A DNA stretch of 64,000 bases from JACVRW01 sp963821275 (lineage in GTDB: Bacteria > Actinomycetota > Thermoleophilia > Solirubrobacterales > Thermoleophilaceae). The stretch lies in NCBI GenBank assembly GCA_963821275.1, contig CAWGDF010000006.1:124001-188000 (forward strand). The letters are read 5' to 3'. The position numbers were made by a program, and so were the translations under genes. This document shows, in pieces, positions 16,458 through 24,329 of the stretch. The notes beneath the pieces were generated by a model, which made no database searches, was not told the DNA's origin, and was given only the letters and a program-made list of their open reading frames with translations. Position 1 is the first letter of the stretch; each line of letters opens with the position of its first letter.

Positions 16458-17845
16458 TCCCCCACGCTCCGCTGCGAGGGGTCACAGGCCAGCGACGACG
16501 CCTCCGACGCCGTCGGCGTGTTCGTGCCGTCGGAGGCCGGTTCCTCGTTCGCGCCCGGGCAGCGGCGGAACTGCCGCAGCTTCGGCCCCGGGCCGTACAG
16601 GATCTCCGAGAAGTTCAGCCAGGCGCGCGAGAAGCCGCCGAGGGCGTCGTAGGCGCCCGTGTTGGAGAAGTCGTCGAACCAGCCCACCAGCTCGGGCGTG
16701 TACGGGCGGCCCTGGGCGATGGTGGGCGCGGCGGCGCGCAGCGCGGCGTCGGTCTCGGGGAAGGCGCCAAGCCGGCGGGCCCCGTTGACCGTCCTCGGAT
16801 CCAGCGCGGTGCGGGCCAGCGGCGGGAACGTGGCCAGCAGCTCGATCAGGTCGTTCGACCCGCCGGGGCTGCGGATGGTGCGCGAGAGGTCGCGGACGGT
16901 GGGCTCGGCGTCCCGGGCAAACACCCGCGCGTCGTCCAGGAAGGGGCCGAGCCGGCGCGCCACCGGCTTGGCCGCGTCGACCAGCGGGTCCACGTCGTCC
17001 AGCGCCGCGCGCAGGTTCACGAACGTCGTGTTCGCCCGCCGGAGAAACGGCGGCAGCCGCTCGATGGACTCCGCCAGGGCCTCCTGCTGACCGCCGAGCG
17101 CGCCGAAGGTGGTGTTCAGGTTCGAGACCACGCCGGTCAGGTCCTCGCGCCGCTCGGCGAGCGCGGTCACGACCGCCGACGTGTCCACCAGGGACCTCCT
17201 CAGCAGCCGCTCGTCCCGGGTCAGCTCGCCGAACAGGCGCGCCCCGGTGGACAGCGCCGGGTTCAGGTAGCGCACGCCCTGGCGCAGCTCCACCCCGCCG
17301 CCTCGCAGCGACTCGGCCTGGCCGGCGATGAAGTCCTGTGCCGCCGTGCGCGTGCGGGGGTCGAAGAGCGCGAACAGCTGGTCCAGCTCCACCGCGGAGG
17401 TGGTGCTCTCCGCCCCGATCTGTCCGCCGTCCTCGATCTCCTCGCCGTCGTCCGGCCCGAGATGCAGGTCGACGATTCGGTTGGCGATGCCGGACAGCGA
17501 GCTGGGCCTGATGACTGCCCGGGTGCCGCGCCGCAGCGGCGCGTAGTCCCCGTCGTCGATCGAGAACGTCACCTCGGCCTGGCCATCGGGCGTCAGCGCG
17601 ATGTCGTCGACCGAACCGACCGTCACTCCGCCCACCTGAACCTCGTTGCCGGGGACGAGCTGCCCGGCGTTCTGGAAGGTCGCGTGGACCCGGTAGCTGG
17701 AGCCGCCGAACAGCAGGAGGGCCACGAGCACGACCGCCAGCGCAATGGCGGCCACGGCCAGCACCCGCAGGAGGCTGAACGACCGCGCGCCCGCGGGCGA
17801 ACCACCCCCTCCCGCTTCGCCGATCCCCCCTGGGTGGCTGGTCAC
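16454..17845 (-). CDS. Mce-family protein (first of the operon)
   Basis: 463 residues from the GTG at 17845. A cytoplasmic Gly-rich head is followed by one helix (LLRVLAVAAIALAVVLVALL) and the MCE domain (NEVQVGGVTVGSVDDIALTP; LSGIANRIVDLHLGPDDG). The rest is helical, with DDFSNTGAYDALGGFSRAWL near the C-terminus. This is the promoter-proximal gene. In canonical mce operons two YrbE permease genes would precede it; here the next gene upstream is menF, so the permeases are missing or elsewhere. Confidence 0.88.
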   Translation of the reverse strand: MTSHPGGIGEAGGGGSPAGARSFSLLRVLAVAAIALAVVLVALLLFGGSSYRVHATFQNAGQLVPGNEVQVGGVTVGSVDDIALTPDGQAEVTFSIDDGDYAPLRRGTRAVIRPSSLSGIANRIVDLHLGPDDGEEIEDGGQIGAESTTSAVELDQLFALFDPRTRTAAQDFIAGQAESLRGGGVELRQGVRYLNPALSTGARLFGELTRDERLLRRSLVDTSAVVTALAERREDLTGVVSNLNTTFGALGGQQEALAESIERLPPFLRRANTTFVNLRAALDDVDPLVDAAKPVARRLGPFLDDARVFARDAEPTVRDLSRTIRSPGGSNDLIELLATFPPLARTALDPRTVNGARRLGAFPETDAALRAAAPTIAQGRPYTPELVGWFDDFSNTGAYDALGGFSRAWLNFSEILYGPGPKLRQFRRCPGANEEPASDGTNTPTASEASSLACDPSQRSVGE

Positions 17846-17852
17846 CCTGCGT

Positions 17853-17880
17853 GTTCTACCGCCTACGGACCGCTCAGCAA
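17853..17880 (-). promoter_or_regulatory. Candidate promoter of the Mce operon
   Basis: Reading the minus strand, TTGCTG (17875-17880) and TAGAAC (17853-17858) are separated by 16 bp and lie just before the GTG at 17845. Each box matches four of six positions of the vegetative consensus. Transcription from here would be nearly leaderless. This is a visual match only. The remaining spacer up to 18030 holds no gene. It shares GCTGCTTGCGG with the 33-bp repeat at 24269. Confidence 0.25.
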
Positions 17881-18030
17881 AGCAGTTGGCGTCCCACTGC
17901 GGTGTTTAGCTGCTTGTTTCGGCGTCCGCGTCGGGGTGGGCTTACCGGCAGCGCGGCTGCTTGCGGGCGGGCCCTCGCATCGCATTGGGGCCGTAATTTC
18001 CGCCCCGCCCGGCGCGGAAAGCGGGGTGGG

Positions 18031-19482
18031 TTAGGACAGCAGCGGCAGCAGCGCCTGGAGCTTCACCTCGATCTCGGCCAGCTCGTCCGCGGGAACGGAA
18101 TCGCGCACGATTCCGCCGCCCGCGTAGAGATGGGCGACCCGCCCGCGCAGCAGTGCACAGCGCAGCGCGACGCAGAACTCGCCGTCCTCGGCGAGGTCGG
18201 TCCAGCCCACCGCTCCGGCGTACCAGCCGCGGTCGAGCCCCTCCAGAGCGGGGATCAGCGGCAGCGCCGCGTCGCGGGGCTCGCCGCCCACCGCGGGGGT
18301 GGGATGCAGCATCCCAGCCAGCTCGAGTGTGTGCAGCGGCTCGGCCAGCTGCGCCCGGATCGCGGTGGCCAGGTGCTGCACGTTCTGGACCTTGACCAGC
18401 ACCGGATCCTCGGAGGCCGCCACCCACAGGCTGACCGGCTCGAGCGCCTGTTCGATGTGCCGGGCCACGATGGCGTGCTCCTCGCGCTCCTTGGGGCTCC
18501 GCAGCAGCCGTTCGCCGAGGTGATCGTCGACGGCCGGGTCCGCGCTGCGGCGCGTGGTGCCCGCGAGCGCGACGGTCTGGGCCCGGCGGCCGTCGCGGCG
18601 CACCAGCAGCTCGGGGCTGGCCCCCACGAACGCCGCCTCGGGGGTGCCCACACACCAGCAGTAGCAGGCCGGGAAGGCGGCCCGGAGCGCGCCGAGGACC
18701 GCCGCCGGGTCGTGCGCGCGGGCCGCGTGGGCCCGCACCTCGCGAGCCAGCACGATCTTGTCCAGGCCCCCGGCCTGGATGCGCTGCACCGCCCCCTGGA
18801 CGGCCTGCTCGTGGTGCGAGGGCGGCGCCGCCCCGGCCACCCGGGTCGGCTCGGCCGGATGCGGGTCCAGCAGCGGCATCGTGGCGGGGCGCAGGCCGGC
18901 CAGGCGCTGCAGGGCCAGCTCGAGGGCCGCGTCCGGCGCCACGTCGCCCTCGACCGCTACGCAGACAGTCAGCCGCGCCTCTCCCCTGTGGCGAGCGAGC
19001 ACGAACTCGGGCAGCACCAGCGCCGCCGGCGGCAGCGAGGACCACTCGGGCGACGACCCGCCCTCGTCGGAGAAGGCGAACCCGCCCACCAGCACCGGCC
19101 CCGCGGCCGGCGGCCGGTTGGGGTCCTTGGCGGGGTCGCCGGCAAAGGTCCGGCGCCCGAGCTCCCGCGCGCGCCCCGCGGCCTCGGCAAAGCGCCTCTC
19201 CCCACGGCCCTCCACGACGGCGGCCGCGCCGAGCCCGGCCAGGGCAAAGCCGCCTCGATCGGGCTGCTCCAGGCAGACGACACGCTCGTCGGGCCGGCGC
19301 GCGCCGAGTACGACCGCAGAGGGGTCGACGTCCGCGTCCAGCGGCACCGTCACCGCCGCGATTGCGCGGCCGCCCTCGCGCCGGGTCAGTGCAGAGGCCT
19401 GTCCCACACGCTGCTCGAGCCGCCCGACCGCCGCCTCGCCGAGCGCGAACGGGCGGGGAGCGGCAAGCGTGCCGGCGCGCAT
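18031..19482 (-). CDS. menF: Isochorismate synthase
   Basis: A chorismate-utilizing enzyme that converts chorismate to isochorismate, feeding MenD. The 483-residue protein has the family motifs in its C-terminal half: LDKIVLAREV, FVGASPELLVRR, AGTTRRSADPAVDDHLGERL, QHLATAI, LHPTPAVGGEPRD and GWYAGAVGW, with the Mg2+-binding glutamates expected in the last third. Siderophore or salicylate synthases (EntC, PchA) look alike; the nearby men genes favour MenF. It lies 17 bp downstream of ilvN on the same strand. A GC-rich hairpin (about 18000-18025) just past its stop could end transcription. Confidence 0.87.
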   Translation of the reverse strand: MRAGTLAAPRPFALGEAAVGRLEQRVGQASALTRREGGRAIAAVTVPLDADVDPSAVVLGARRPDERVVCLEQPDRGGFALAGLGAAAVVEGRGERRFAEAAGRARELGRRTFAGDPAKDPNRPPAAGPVLVGGFAFSDEGGSSPEWSSLPPAALVLPEFVLARHRGEARLTVCVAVEGDVAPDAALELALQRLAGLRPATMPLLDPHPAEPTRVAGAAPPSHHEQAVQGAVQRIQAGGLDKIVLAREVRAHAARAHDPAAVLGALRAAFPACYCWCVGTPEAAFVGASPELLVRRDGRRAQTVALAGTTRRSADPAVDDHLGERLLRSPKEREEHAIVARHIEQALEPVSLWVAASEDPVLVKVQNVQHLATAIRAQLAEPLHTLELAGMLHPTPAVGGEPRDAALPLIPALEGLDRGWYAGAVGWTDLAEDGEFCVALRCALLRGRVAHLYAGGGIVRDSVPADELAEIEVKLQALLPLLS

Positions 19483-19499
19483 GCCCCGGGCCGCCGCCG

Positions 19500-20060
19500 T
19501 CAGGTGGCGCCGCGGCCGCGCGCCACGGCGATCTCGCCGGTGCGCACCATCTCGATCAACCCGAACGGGCGGACCATGTCCTCGAAGGCCTCGACCTTGT
19601 CGTCGGTGCCCGTGATCTCGACGGTCACGCTGCGCTTGCTGACGTCGACCACGTTGCCGCGGAAGATGTCCGTGAACTGCATCACCTGGGCCCGCGCGTC
19701 ACCGTCCTGGCACGAGATCTTGAACAGCGCCAGCTCACGGCTGACGGTCTCGCTGGGCGCCAGGTCCCTGATCTTGATCACGTGGACCAGCTTGTGCAGC
19801 TGCTTGGTCACCTGATCGATCGGGTGCGCGGCGCCGTCGACCGTCAGGGTGATGCGAGACATCGACTCGTCGTCGGTGGGCCCCACAGCGAGCGAGTCGA
19901 TGTTGAACCCGCGGCGCGCGAACAGACCGGCGATGCGCGCGAGCACCCCCGGCTTGTTCTCCACCAGAATCGAGAGCACGTGCTTGCGGCCGGTGCGGAT
20001 GCCGCCGCTGGCCTCGAGGTCCTCGAGCCTCAGGATCTCCTTGGTGCCCGGCTCGCCCAT
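19500..20060 (-). CDS. ilvN: Acetolactate synthase small (regulatory) subunit
   Basis: IlvN binds IlvB, raises its activity and gives feedback inhibition by valine. The 186-residue protein has an ACT domain near the N-terminus (HVLSILVENKPGVLARIAGLF, ARRGFNIDSLAVG) and a C-terminal half with IFRGNVVDVSKRSVTVEITG and DKVEAFEDMVRPFGL, as in all ALS small subunits. It starts at the ATG at 20060, downstream of ilvB. The 128-bp gap between them is wider than usual but holds no gene. Confidence 0.95.
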   Translation of the reverse strand: MGEPGTKEILRLEDLEASGGIRTGRKHVLSILVENKPGVLARIAGLFARRGFNIDSLAVGPTDDESMSRITLTVDGAAHPIDQVTKQLHKLVHVIKIRDLAPSETVSRELALFKISCQDGDARAQVMQFTDIFRGNVVDVSKRSVTVEITGTDDKVEAFEDMVRPFGLIEMVRTGEIAVARGRGAT

Positions 20061-20188
20061 GGCTCAGCCCACCTCGGTCGGATCGAGCAGCCGGCGAAAA
20101 CCAAGCCCATCAAGGACGCAGGGAGCGGGCAAGGCTCCGCCTGGCCGCGACCGAGGACGACGAGGGGCGACGGTTTGCAGCCGGGTGA

Positions 20189-21865
20189 TCATCCGACCAT
20201 GTCCCGGGCGGCCTGACCGGCCGGGATCATCGGGAAGCAGTTCTCCTCCTTGGTCACGCGCACGTCCACGAGCACCGGGCCCTCCTCGGCCAGGGCGGTC
20301 TTGAAGCCGTCCACCAGGTCCGACTTGTCGGTGACCTGCATGCCCAGGGCGCCGAAGGCGTCGGCCAGCTTGACCCAGTCCGGGCTGGCGCCCATCTCGA
20401 CCTGTGAGTAGCGGCGGTCCCAGAACAGCTCCTGCCATTGGCGCACCATGCCCAGGTAGCCGTTGTTCATCAGGAAGACCTTGACCGGGATCTGCTCGGT
20501 CACGCAGGTGGCGAGCTCCTGGACGGTCATTATCAGCGAGCCGTCGCCGGCCAGGCAGACCACGTCCTGATCGGGGCACGCGACCTTGGCCCCCATGGCC
20601 GAGGGCAGCCCGAAGCCCATGGTCCCGAGACCGCCCGAGTTGATCCACCGCCGGGGCCGGTCGAAGCCGTAGTACTGCGCGGCCCACATCTGGTGCTGGC
20701 CCACGTCCGAGGTCACGATCGCGTCGCCGCCGGTCGCCTCGTACAGCGCCTCGACCATGTACTGCGGCTTGATCTCCGAGTCCGTGGTGTCCTCGTAGCT
20801 CAACGGATGCTTGTCCCGCCAGCCCTCGATGCGCGTCCACCAGCCCTCCAGGCGAGAGCTGTCGGCGCCCAGGGCCCGGTACTCGGCGGTGAGCTTGGGG
20901 AGGATGTGCTTCGCGTCGCCCACGATCGGAATGTGGGCGGGCACGTTCTTCGAGATCTCGGCCGGGTCGATGTCCACGTGGATGAACTTGGCCCGCGGGG
21001 CGAACTCGGCCAGCTTGCCGGTTATCCGATCGTCGAAGCGGGCGCCGATGGCCACGATCAGGTCGGCCTCGTCCATGGCGTAGTTGGCCGTCCGGGTGCC
21101 GTGCATGCCGAGCATCCCCAGCCAGTTGTCCTCGCTCGCCGGGAAGGCGCCGAGGCCCATCAGGGTGCAGGTGACGGGGAAGGCGTCCGAGTTGCACAGC
21201 TCGCGGAACTCGCGGGCCGCCTCGGCGTTGATGACCCCGCCGCCGCCGTACATCACCGGGCGACGCGCGTTCGCGAGCGCCTTGGCCGCCAGGCGGATCT
21301 GCTTGGCGTTGCCCTCCGTGGTGGGCTGGTAGCCCGGCAGTTGCAGCCCGCCGACCGGCTCGTAGGGGATGTCGGCCCGCGAGAGGTCCTGCGGCACGTC
21401 CACCAGCACCGGGCCGGGGCGGCCCGTGCGCGCGATGTGGAACGCCTCGTGGATCGCCTTGGGGATGTCACGCGGGTCCTGGATCAGGATGGAGTGCTTG
21501 ACAATCGGCATCGTGATGCCGGAGATGTCGGCCTCCTGAAACCCGTCGGTGCCGATCAGCTCGGTGCGGACCTGACCCGTGAGGAACACCGTGGGCACGC
21601 TGTCCATGACCGCGTCGGCGATGCAGGTGACCAGGTTCGTGGCGCCCGGGCCGGACGTGGCCAGGGCTACTCCCACCTTGCCGGAGGCCTTCGCGTACCC
21701 CTCCGCGGCGTGCCCGGCGCCCTGCTCGTGACGGCACTGCACGTGGCGGATGCCCGCGTCGTAGAGCGCGTCGTAGGTGGGAAGGTTGGCGCCGCCCGGG
21801 ATACCGAATACGTGCTCGACGCCCTCGGCCTTGAGGCACTCCATGATGGCGTCGACGGCTCGCAT
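20189..21865 (-). CDS. ilvB: Acetolactate synthase large subunit
   Basis: The catalytic ThDP- and FAD-dependent subunit for the first common step of branched-chain amino acid synthesis. It has HVFGIPGGANLPTYDAL, the RHEQGAGHAAEGYA glutamate, SGPGATNLVT, IGARFDDRITGK and the ThDP motif GDGSLIMTVQELATCVTEQI ending in NNGYLGMVRQWQELF. From the ATG at 21865 (MRAVDAIMECL) it has 558 residues. An alternative ATG at 21874 adds three residues; an AGGAG lies 10 nt before the first and only 1 nt before the second, which favours 21865. ilvC is not linked. Confidence 0.96.
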   Translation of the reverse strand: MRAVDAIMECLKAEGVEHVFGIPGGANLPTYDALYDAGIRHVQCRHEQGAGHAAEGYAKASGKVGVALATSGPGATNLVTCIADAVMDSVPTVFLTGQVRTELIGTDGFQEADISGITMPIVKHSILIQDPRDIPKAIHEAFHIARTGRPGPVLVDVPQDLSRADIPYEPVGGLQLPGYQPTTEGNAKQIRLAAKALANARRPVMYGGGGVINAEAAREFRELCNSDAFPVTCTLMGLGAFPASEDNWLGMLGMHGTRTANYAMDEADLIVAIGARFDDRITGKLAEFAPRAKFIHVDIDPAEISKNVPAHIPIVGDAKHILPKLTAEYRALGADSSRLEGWWTRIEGWRDKHPLSYEDTTDSEIKPQYMVEALYEATGGDAIVTSDVGQHQMWAAQYYGFDRPRRWINSGGLGTMGFGLPSAMGAKVACPDQDVVCLAGDGSLIMTVQELATCVTEQIPVKVFLMNNGYLGMVRQWQELFWDRRYSQVEMGASPDWVKLADAFGALGMQVTDKSDLVDGFKTALAEEGPVLVDVRVTKEENCFPMIPAGQAARDMVG

Positions 21866-21962
21866 GGCGGGCATGCTCCTGTGGGTAGGGAAAGCCGCCC
21901 GGGCGGGGCGGCGGGAAGCTGAGTCTACCAGCGGGTTTGCGGCCCCCTGGCGCCCGTCGGGG

Positions 21963-22226
21963 TCAGGCCAGCGCTGCCTCGTCGGGGAAGTCGAGATCGC
22001 GCCCGCAGCGCATGCAGACCTGGTCGCTGAGCGGCACCACGGCGCCGCACTCCGGGCAGCGCCGGCGAGGCTCCTCGTACTCGCGGCGGGAGAGCAGCGC
22101 GGCCAGGATGCCCACCCCTGGGAGGGCAACCCCGATCAAGAACCAGAAGAAGAACGAGCTGCCCTTCAGCTTGCCGATTGCGCCCGAGGCGAGCCCGAAC
22201 ACAAAGGCGATGGCGATGAACTCCAC
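21963..22226 (-). CDS. Small membrane protein with C-terminal zinc ribbon
   Basis: 87 residues. Two hydrophobic segments (FIAIAFVFGLASGAIG and FFFWFLIGVALPGVGILAAL) are followed by a zinc ribbon, CPECGAVVPLSDQVCMRCG. The layout suggests an inner-membrane protein with a cytoplasmic metal-binding tail. Nothing shows a specific function. It begins 12 bp after the stop of the small membrane protein upstream, and the two are probably cotranscribed. Confidence 0.65.
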   Translation of the reverse strand: MEFIAIAFVFGLASGAIGKLKGSSFFFWFLIGVALPGVGILAALLSRREYEEPRRRCPECGAVVPLSDQVCMRCGRDLDFPDEAALA

Positions 22227-22237
22227 GCGTCGCGCCG

Positions 22238-22408
22238 CTACAGGACGCGCAGGGCCCAGACCACCGCCACGACCGCGAGCACCAGCACGACGATCGACGC
22301 GAGCGCGGTCGCGAAGCCCAGGACCAGCTTGAACAGCACGTAGGCCGCGACCACGAGCACGACGATCGCGAGCAGCTTGCGGGCGACGTCGGAGGCGGCT
22401 TGTCCCAT
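22238..22408 (-). CDS. Small membrane protein (56 residues)
   Basis: An ATG at 22408 opens MGQAASDVARKLLAIVVLVV and continues with a second helix (ALASIVVLVLAVVAVVWALR) to the TAG at 22238. Almost the whole chain is hydrophobic, with a short polar head, so it should cross the membrane twice. It has no recognisable family. Its composition and spacing to the zinc-ribbon gene support a real gene. Confidence 0.5.
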   Translation of the reverse strand: MGQAASDVARKLLAIVVLVVAAYVLFKLVLGFATALASIVVLVLAVVAVVWALRVL

Positions 22409-22439
22409 GCCCCCAATTCTGGCAGAGGGAGCCGGCGCT

Positions 22440-23384
22440 TCAGAGCAGGCGGGCGGGCCAGGTGGCGAGGTAGCGGTCGAGCCCCGGTATGGGCACCGAC
22501 GACATCACCCACGCCGGCCAATGAACCCGGAACCCGAGCCGCCGCAGGCGGTCGAGCAGCCACCACGAGTCCGTCGTGCAGAACACCCCGAGCGACTCGG
22601 GCTCCTGCGCCTTGGCGACCCGGTCGAGCGCAGCCAGGACCACCGGCACGAGGTCCTCAGCGTTCTCCCCGACCGCCGGGCCGATGTCCCCGCCCGAGCT
22701 GACCCAGCAGAGGCCGACAGCGCGGTCGCCGCCGTCCCCCATCAGCGCGAGGCAGGTCCGGGTCCGGCCGAAGAACTCGTGCAGCAGCGGTCGCTCGTGG
22801 CCTATCGCCGCAGGCTCCAGCCGCTTCCACTCCTCGACCGCCCGCTCCGGGGTAAGGGCGTGCACGGCGGGGGCGGCGGCGTCGACCTCCTTCGAGCGCC
22901 GCTCGGTGTAGCGGTCGACCCGCTGGCGCATGTGCCAATGGCCGCTCACCGGCATCACTCCGAACTCGGTGTAGAGGCTCAGGTCGGCCGGTGTGCCGAG
23001 CGTGAGCACCACCCGCCCCAGCTCCGGCGACGGCGACTGGGGCCAGCAGCGCTCGAGCAGCGCCCGGCCCACCCCGCGGCCAGCGTGCGAGGGGTCGGCC
23101 CACAGCTCGGTGAGCTCGTCCATCGCCCCGAAGCGGGTGAGGCGCGCATAGCCCACCGGCCCGTCCCCGTTCTCGCATATCCAGAACGCGCCCGGCTGGG
23201 CGGCGATGAACTCGAGCAGCGGGCGCTCGCGCCTCCACATGTCGCCCAGCTCGTCCGGCGGCCGGGAATGGTCGGGAGCCAGCAAGCCGCGTGCCTTGCG
23301 CGACACGTCCCACGCCCGCTCTCCCAGCTCGAAGACCGCGCGAAGATCGCTGGGGCGGCCCTCGCGAAAGGTCAGCTCGCTCAC
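22440..23384 (-). CDS. GNAT-family N-acetyltransferase (two-domain)
   Basis: A 314-residue cytoplasmic acetyltransferase. The N-terminal GNAT domain has LTELWADPSHAGRGVGRALL, the acetyl-CoA pyrophosphate loop (RxxGxG/A type), with a following LGTPADLSLYTEFG strand. The C-terminal half (about 165-314) looks like a second, degenerate GNAT fold, without a clear CoA loop. The substrate is not predictable. Its GTG start overlaps the stop of the preceding membrane protein gene (GTGA), so it belongs to a three-gene unit with 23381-24243. Confidence 0.8.
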   Translation of the reverse strand: MSELTFREGRPSDLRAVFELGERAWDVSRKARGLLAPDHSRPPDELGDMWRRERPLLEFIAAQPGAFWICENGDGPVGYARLTRFGAMDELTELWADPSHAGRGVGRALLERCWPQSPSPELGRVVLTLGTPADLSLYTEFGVMPVSGHWHMRQRVDRYTERRSKEVDAAAPAVHALTPERAVEEWKRLEPAAIGHERPLLHEFFGRTRTCLALMGDGGDRAVGLCWVSSGGDIGPAVGENAEDLVPVVLAALDRVAKAQEPESLGVFCTTDSWWLLDRLRRLGFRVHWPAWVMSSVPIPGLDRYLATWPARLL

Positions 23385-24013
23385 GCGGCGCCGCGGGCGG
23401 CTTTGAGCGCCGGCCGCATTGGGCGAGGCAGCCGACGGCGCACACGCCAGGGCGCACCGGCGAAGGCGTGGTTGGCCACGGTGGCAAAGCCCTCCTCGTC
23501 CACGCGCAGGGCCAGGAGCAGGTGGGCGATCCGGTCGGAGGGCGGCAGCTCCGGGTCGGTGGTGCGGACGCAGAAGCAGTGCACGCGCCGCCCTCCGGGC
23601 GTCACGAGCAGGGCGCCGGCCTCACCGACCAGCCACACGCCGAGCTGGGCGCGCTCCATGGCCAGGCCGGTGCGACAGTGAAGCTCCCGCTGGTGGTGGC
23701 CGAGCAGGTCCCCCAGCAGGCCCTGAGCGACCGGCTCGCTCGCCTCGTTGCGGGGGCCCTTGGGGCGCACGACGCTCGCCCCGCGGAACGCGTACAGCTC
23801 GGGGATGATCCAGGCGTGCGCGAAGGCCGCCAGGGCCACCGGGGCGGCAAGCGGCTCCAGCCACAGCATCCCCAGGCCCGCGGCCACGAAGGGCAGCGTG
23901 TAGGCCAGGGTCCAGCCGTGCCAGATTCGGCCCCAGCGACGCAGCCACGCGGCGTCGGTGCGGGCACGCCACGGGACCGACGCGAGCTCGGGAAGCGCCT
24001 GCTCGGCGGCCAC
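23381..24013 (-). CDS. Membrane-associated protein of unknown function
   Basis: 210 residues from the GTG at 24013 (VAAEQALPELASVPWRARTD). Two adjacent hydrophobic helices (HGWTLAYTLPFVAAGLGMLW and PLAAPVALAAFAHAWIIPEL) lie near residues 35-75, followed by a soluble part with GLLGDLLGHHQRELHCRTGL and GVWLVGEAGALLVTPGGRRV. No known domain is recognised. It sits between the 74-residue gene and the GNAT gene and overlaps the latter by 4 nt. Confidence 0.6.
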   Translation of the reverse strand: MAAEQALPELASVPWRARTDAAWLRRWGRIWHGWTLAYTLPFVAAGLGMLWLEPLAAPVALAAFAHAWIIPELYAFRGASVVRPKGPRNEASEPVAQGLLGDLLGHHQRELHCRTGLAMERAQLGVWLVGEAGALLVTPGGRRVHCFCVRTTDPELPPSDRIAHLLLALRVDEEGFATVANHAFAGAPWRVRRRLPRPMRPALKAARGAA

Positions 24014-24018
24014 CCGCC

Positions 24019-24243
24019 CTACCCGCCGGCGATCGGCCTGCGCAGGATCACCAGGTCGGCCTCGCGGGGAAGCTCGCGCACGTGCGTGGCGTGACCGGGG
24101 CCGTCCGGCACGGTGCCGATGAAGCCGAGCTCCTGCTGCTCTGTGAACTCGCGCACCGCCGTCTCGAAGGCGGCGTCGTCCTGTGCCGTCCACTCCGCGA
24201 GTTTGGTGTGCCCGCTGCCGTCCATGCGGATCAGTCTTGCCAT
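24019..24243 (-). CDS. Conserved small protein, unknown function
   Basis: 74 residues from the ATG at 24243: MARLIRMDGSGHTKLAEWTA, then an acidic helix (DDAAFETAVREFTEQQELGF) and a C-terminus of RELPREADLVILRRPIAGG. The ATG is preceded by AGGAGG-like sequence (CTCCT at 24250-24254 on the plus strand). The READLVILRRPIAGG ending has the look of a conserved small beta-fold protein in this group of bacteria, but no function can be named. It is the first gene of the unit leading to the GNAT enzyme. Confidence 0.65.
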   Translation of the reverse strand: MARLIRMDGSGHTKLAEWTAQDDAAFETAVREFTEQQELGFIGTVPDGPGHATHVRELPREADLVILRRPIAGG

Positions 24244-24268
24244 GACGTCCTCCTGCGGTGATCACCTT

Positions 24269-24301
24269 CCGCGCGCAGCCGGCCGAGCCGGCTGCTTGCG
24301 G
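24269..24301 (+). repeat. 33-bp REP-like element, copy 1
   Basis: A 33-bp stretch that recurs perfectly, in reverse orientation, at 33961-33993. Its core is an 8-bp stem with a 3-nt loop (CAGCCGGC-CGA-GCCGGCTG), flanked by GCGCG and CTTGCGG arms that are identical in both copies. It lies about 30 bp downstream of the gatB stop, so it may serve as a transcription-ending or mRNA-protecting hairpin. Confidence 0.7.
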
Positions 24302-24329
24302 CTGCCTGCGCCCAAGGATACGCCGCGGA

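Noticed and set aside
20438..21922. 494-codon ORF antisense to ilvB
   Set aside because: Shadow of ilvB; low-complexity composition and no domain.
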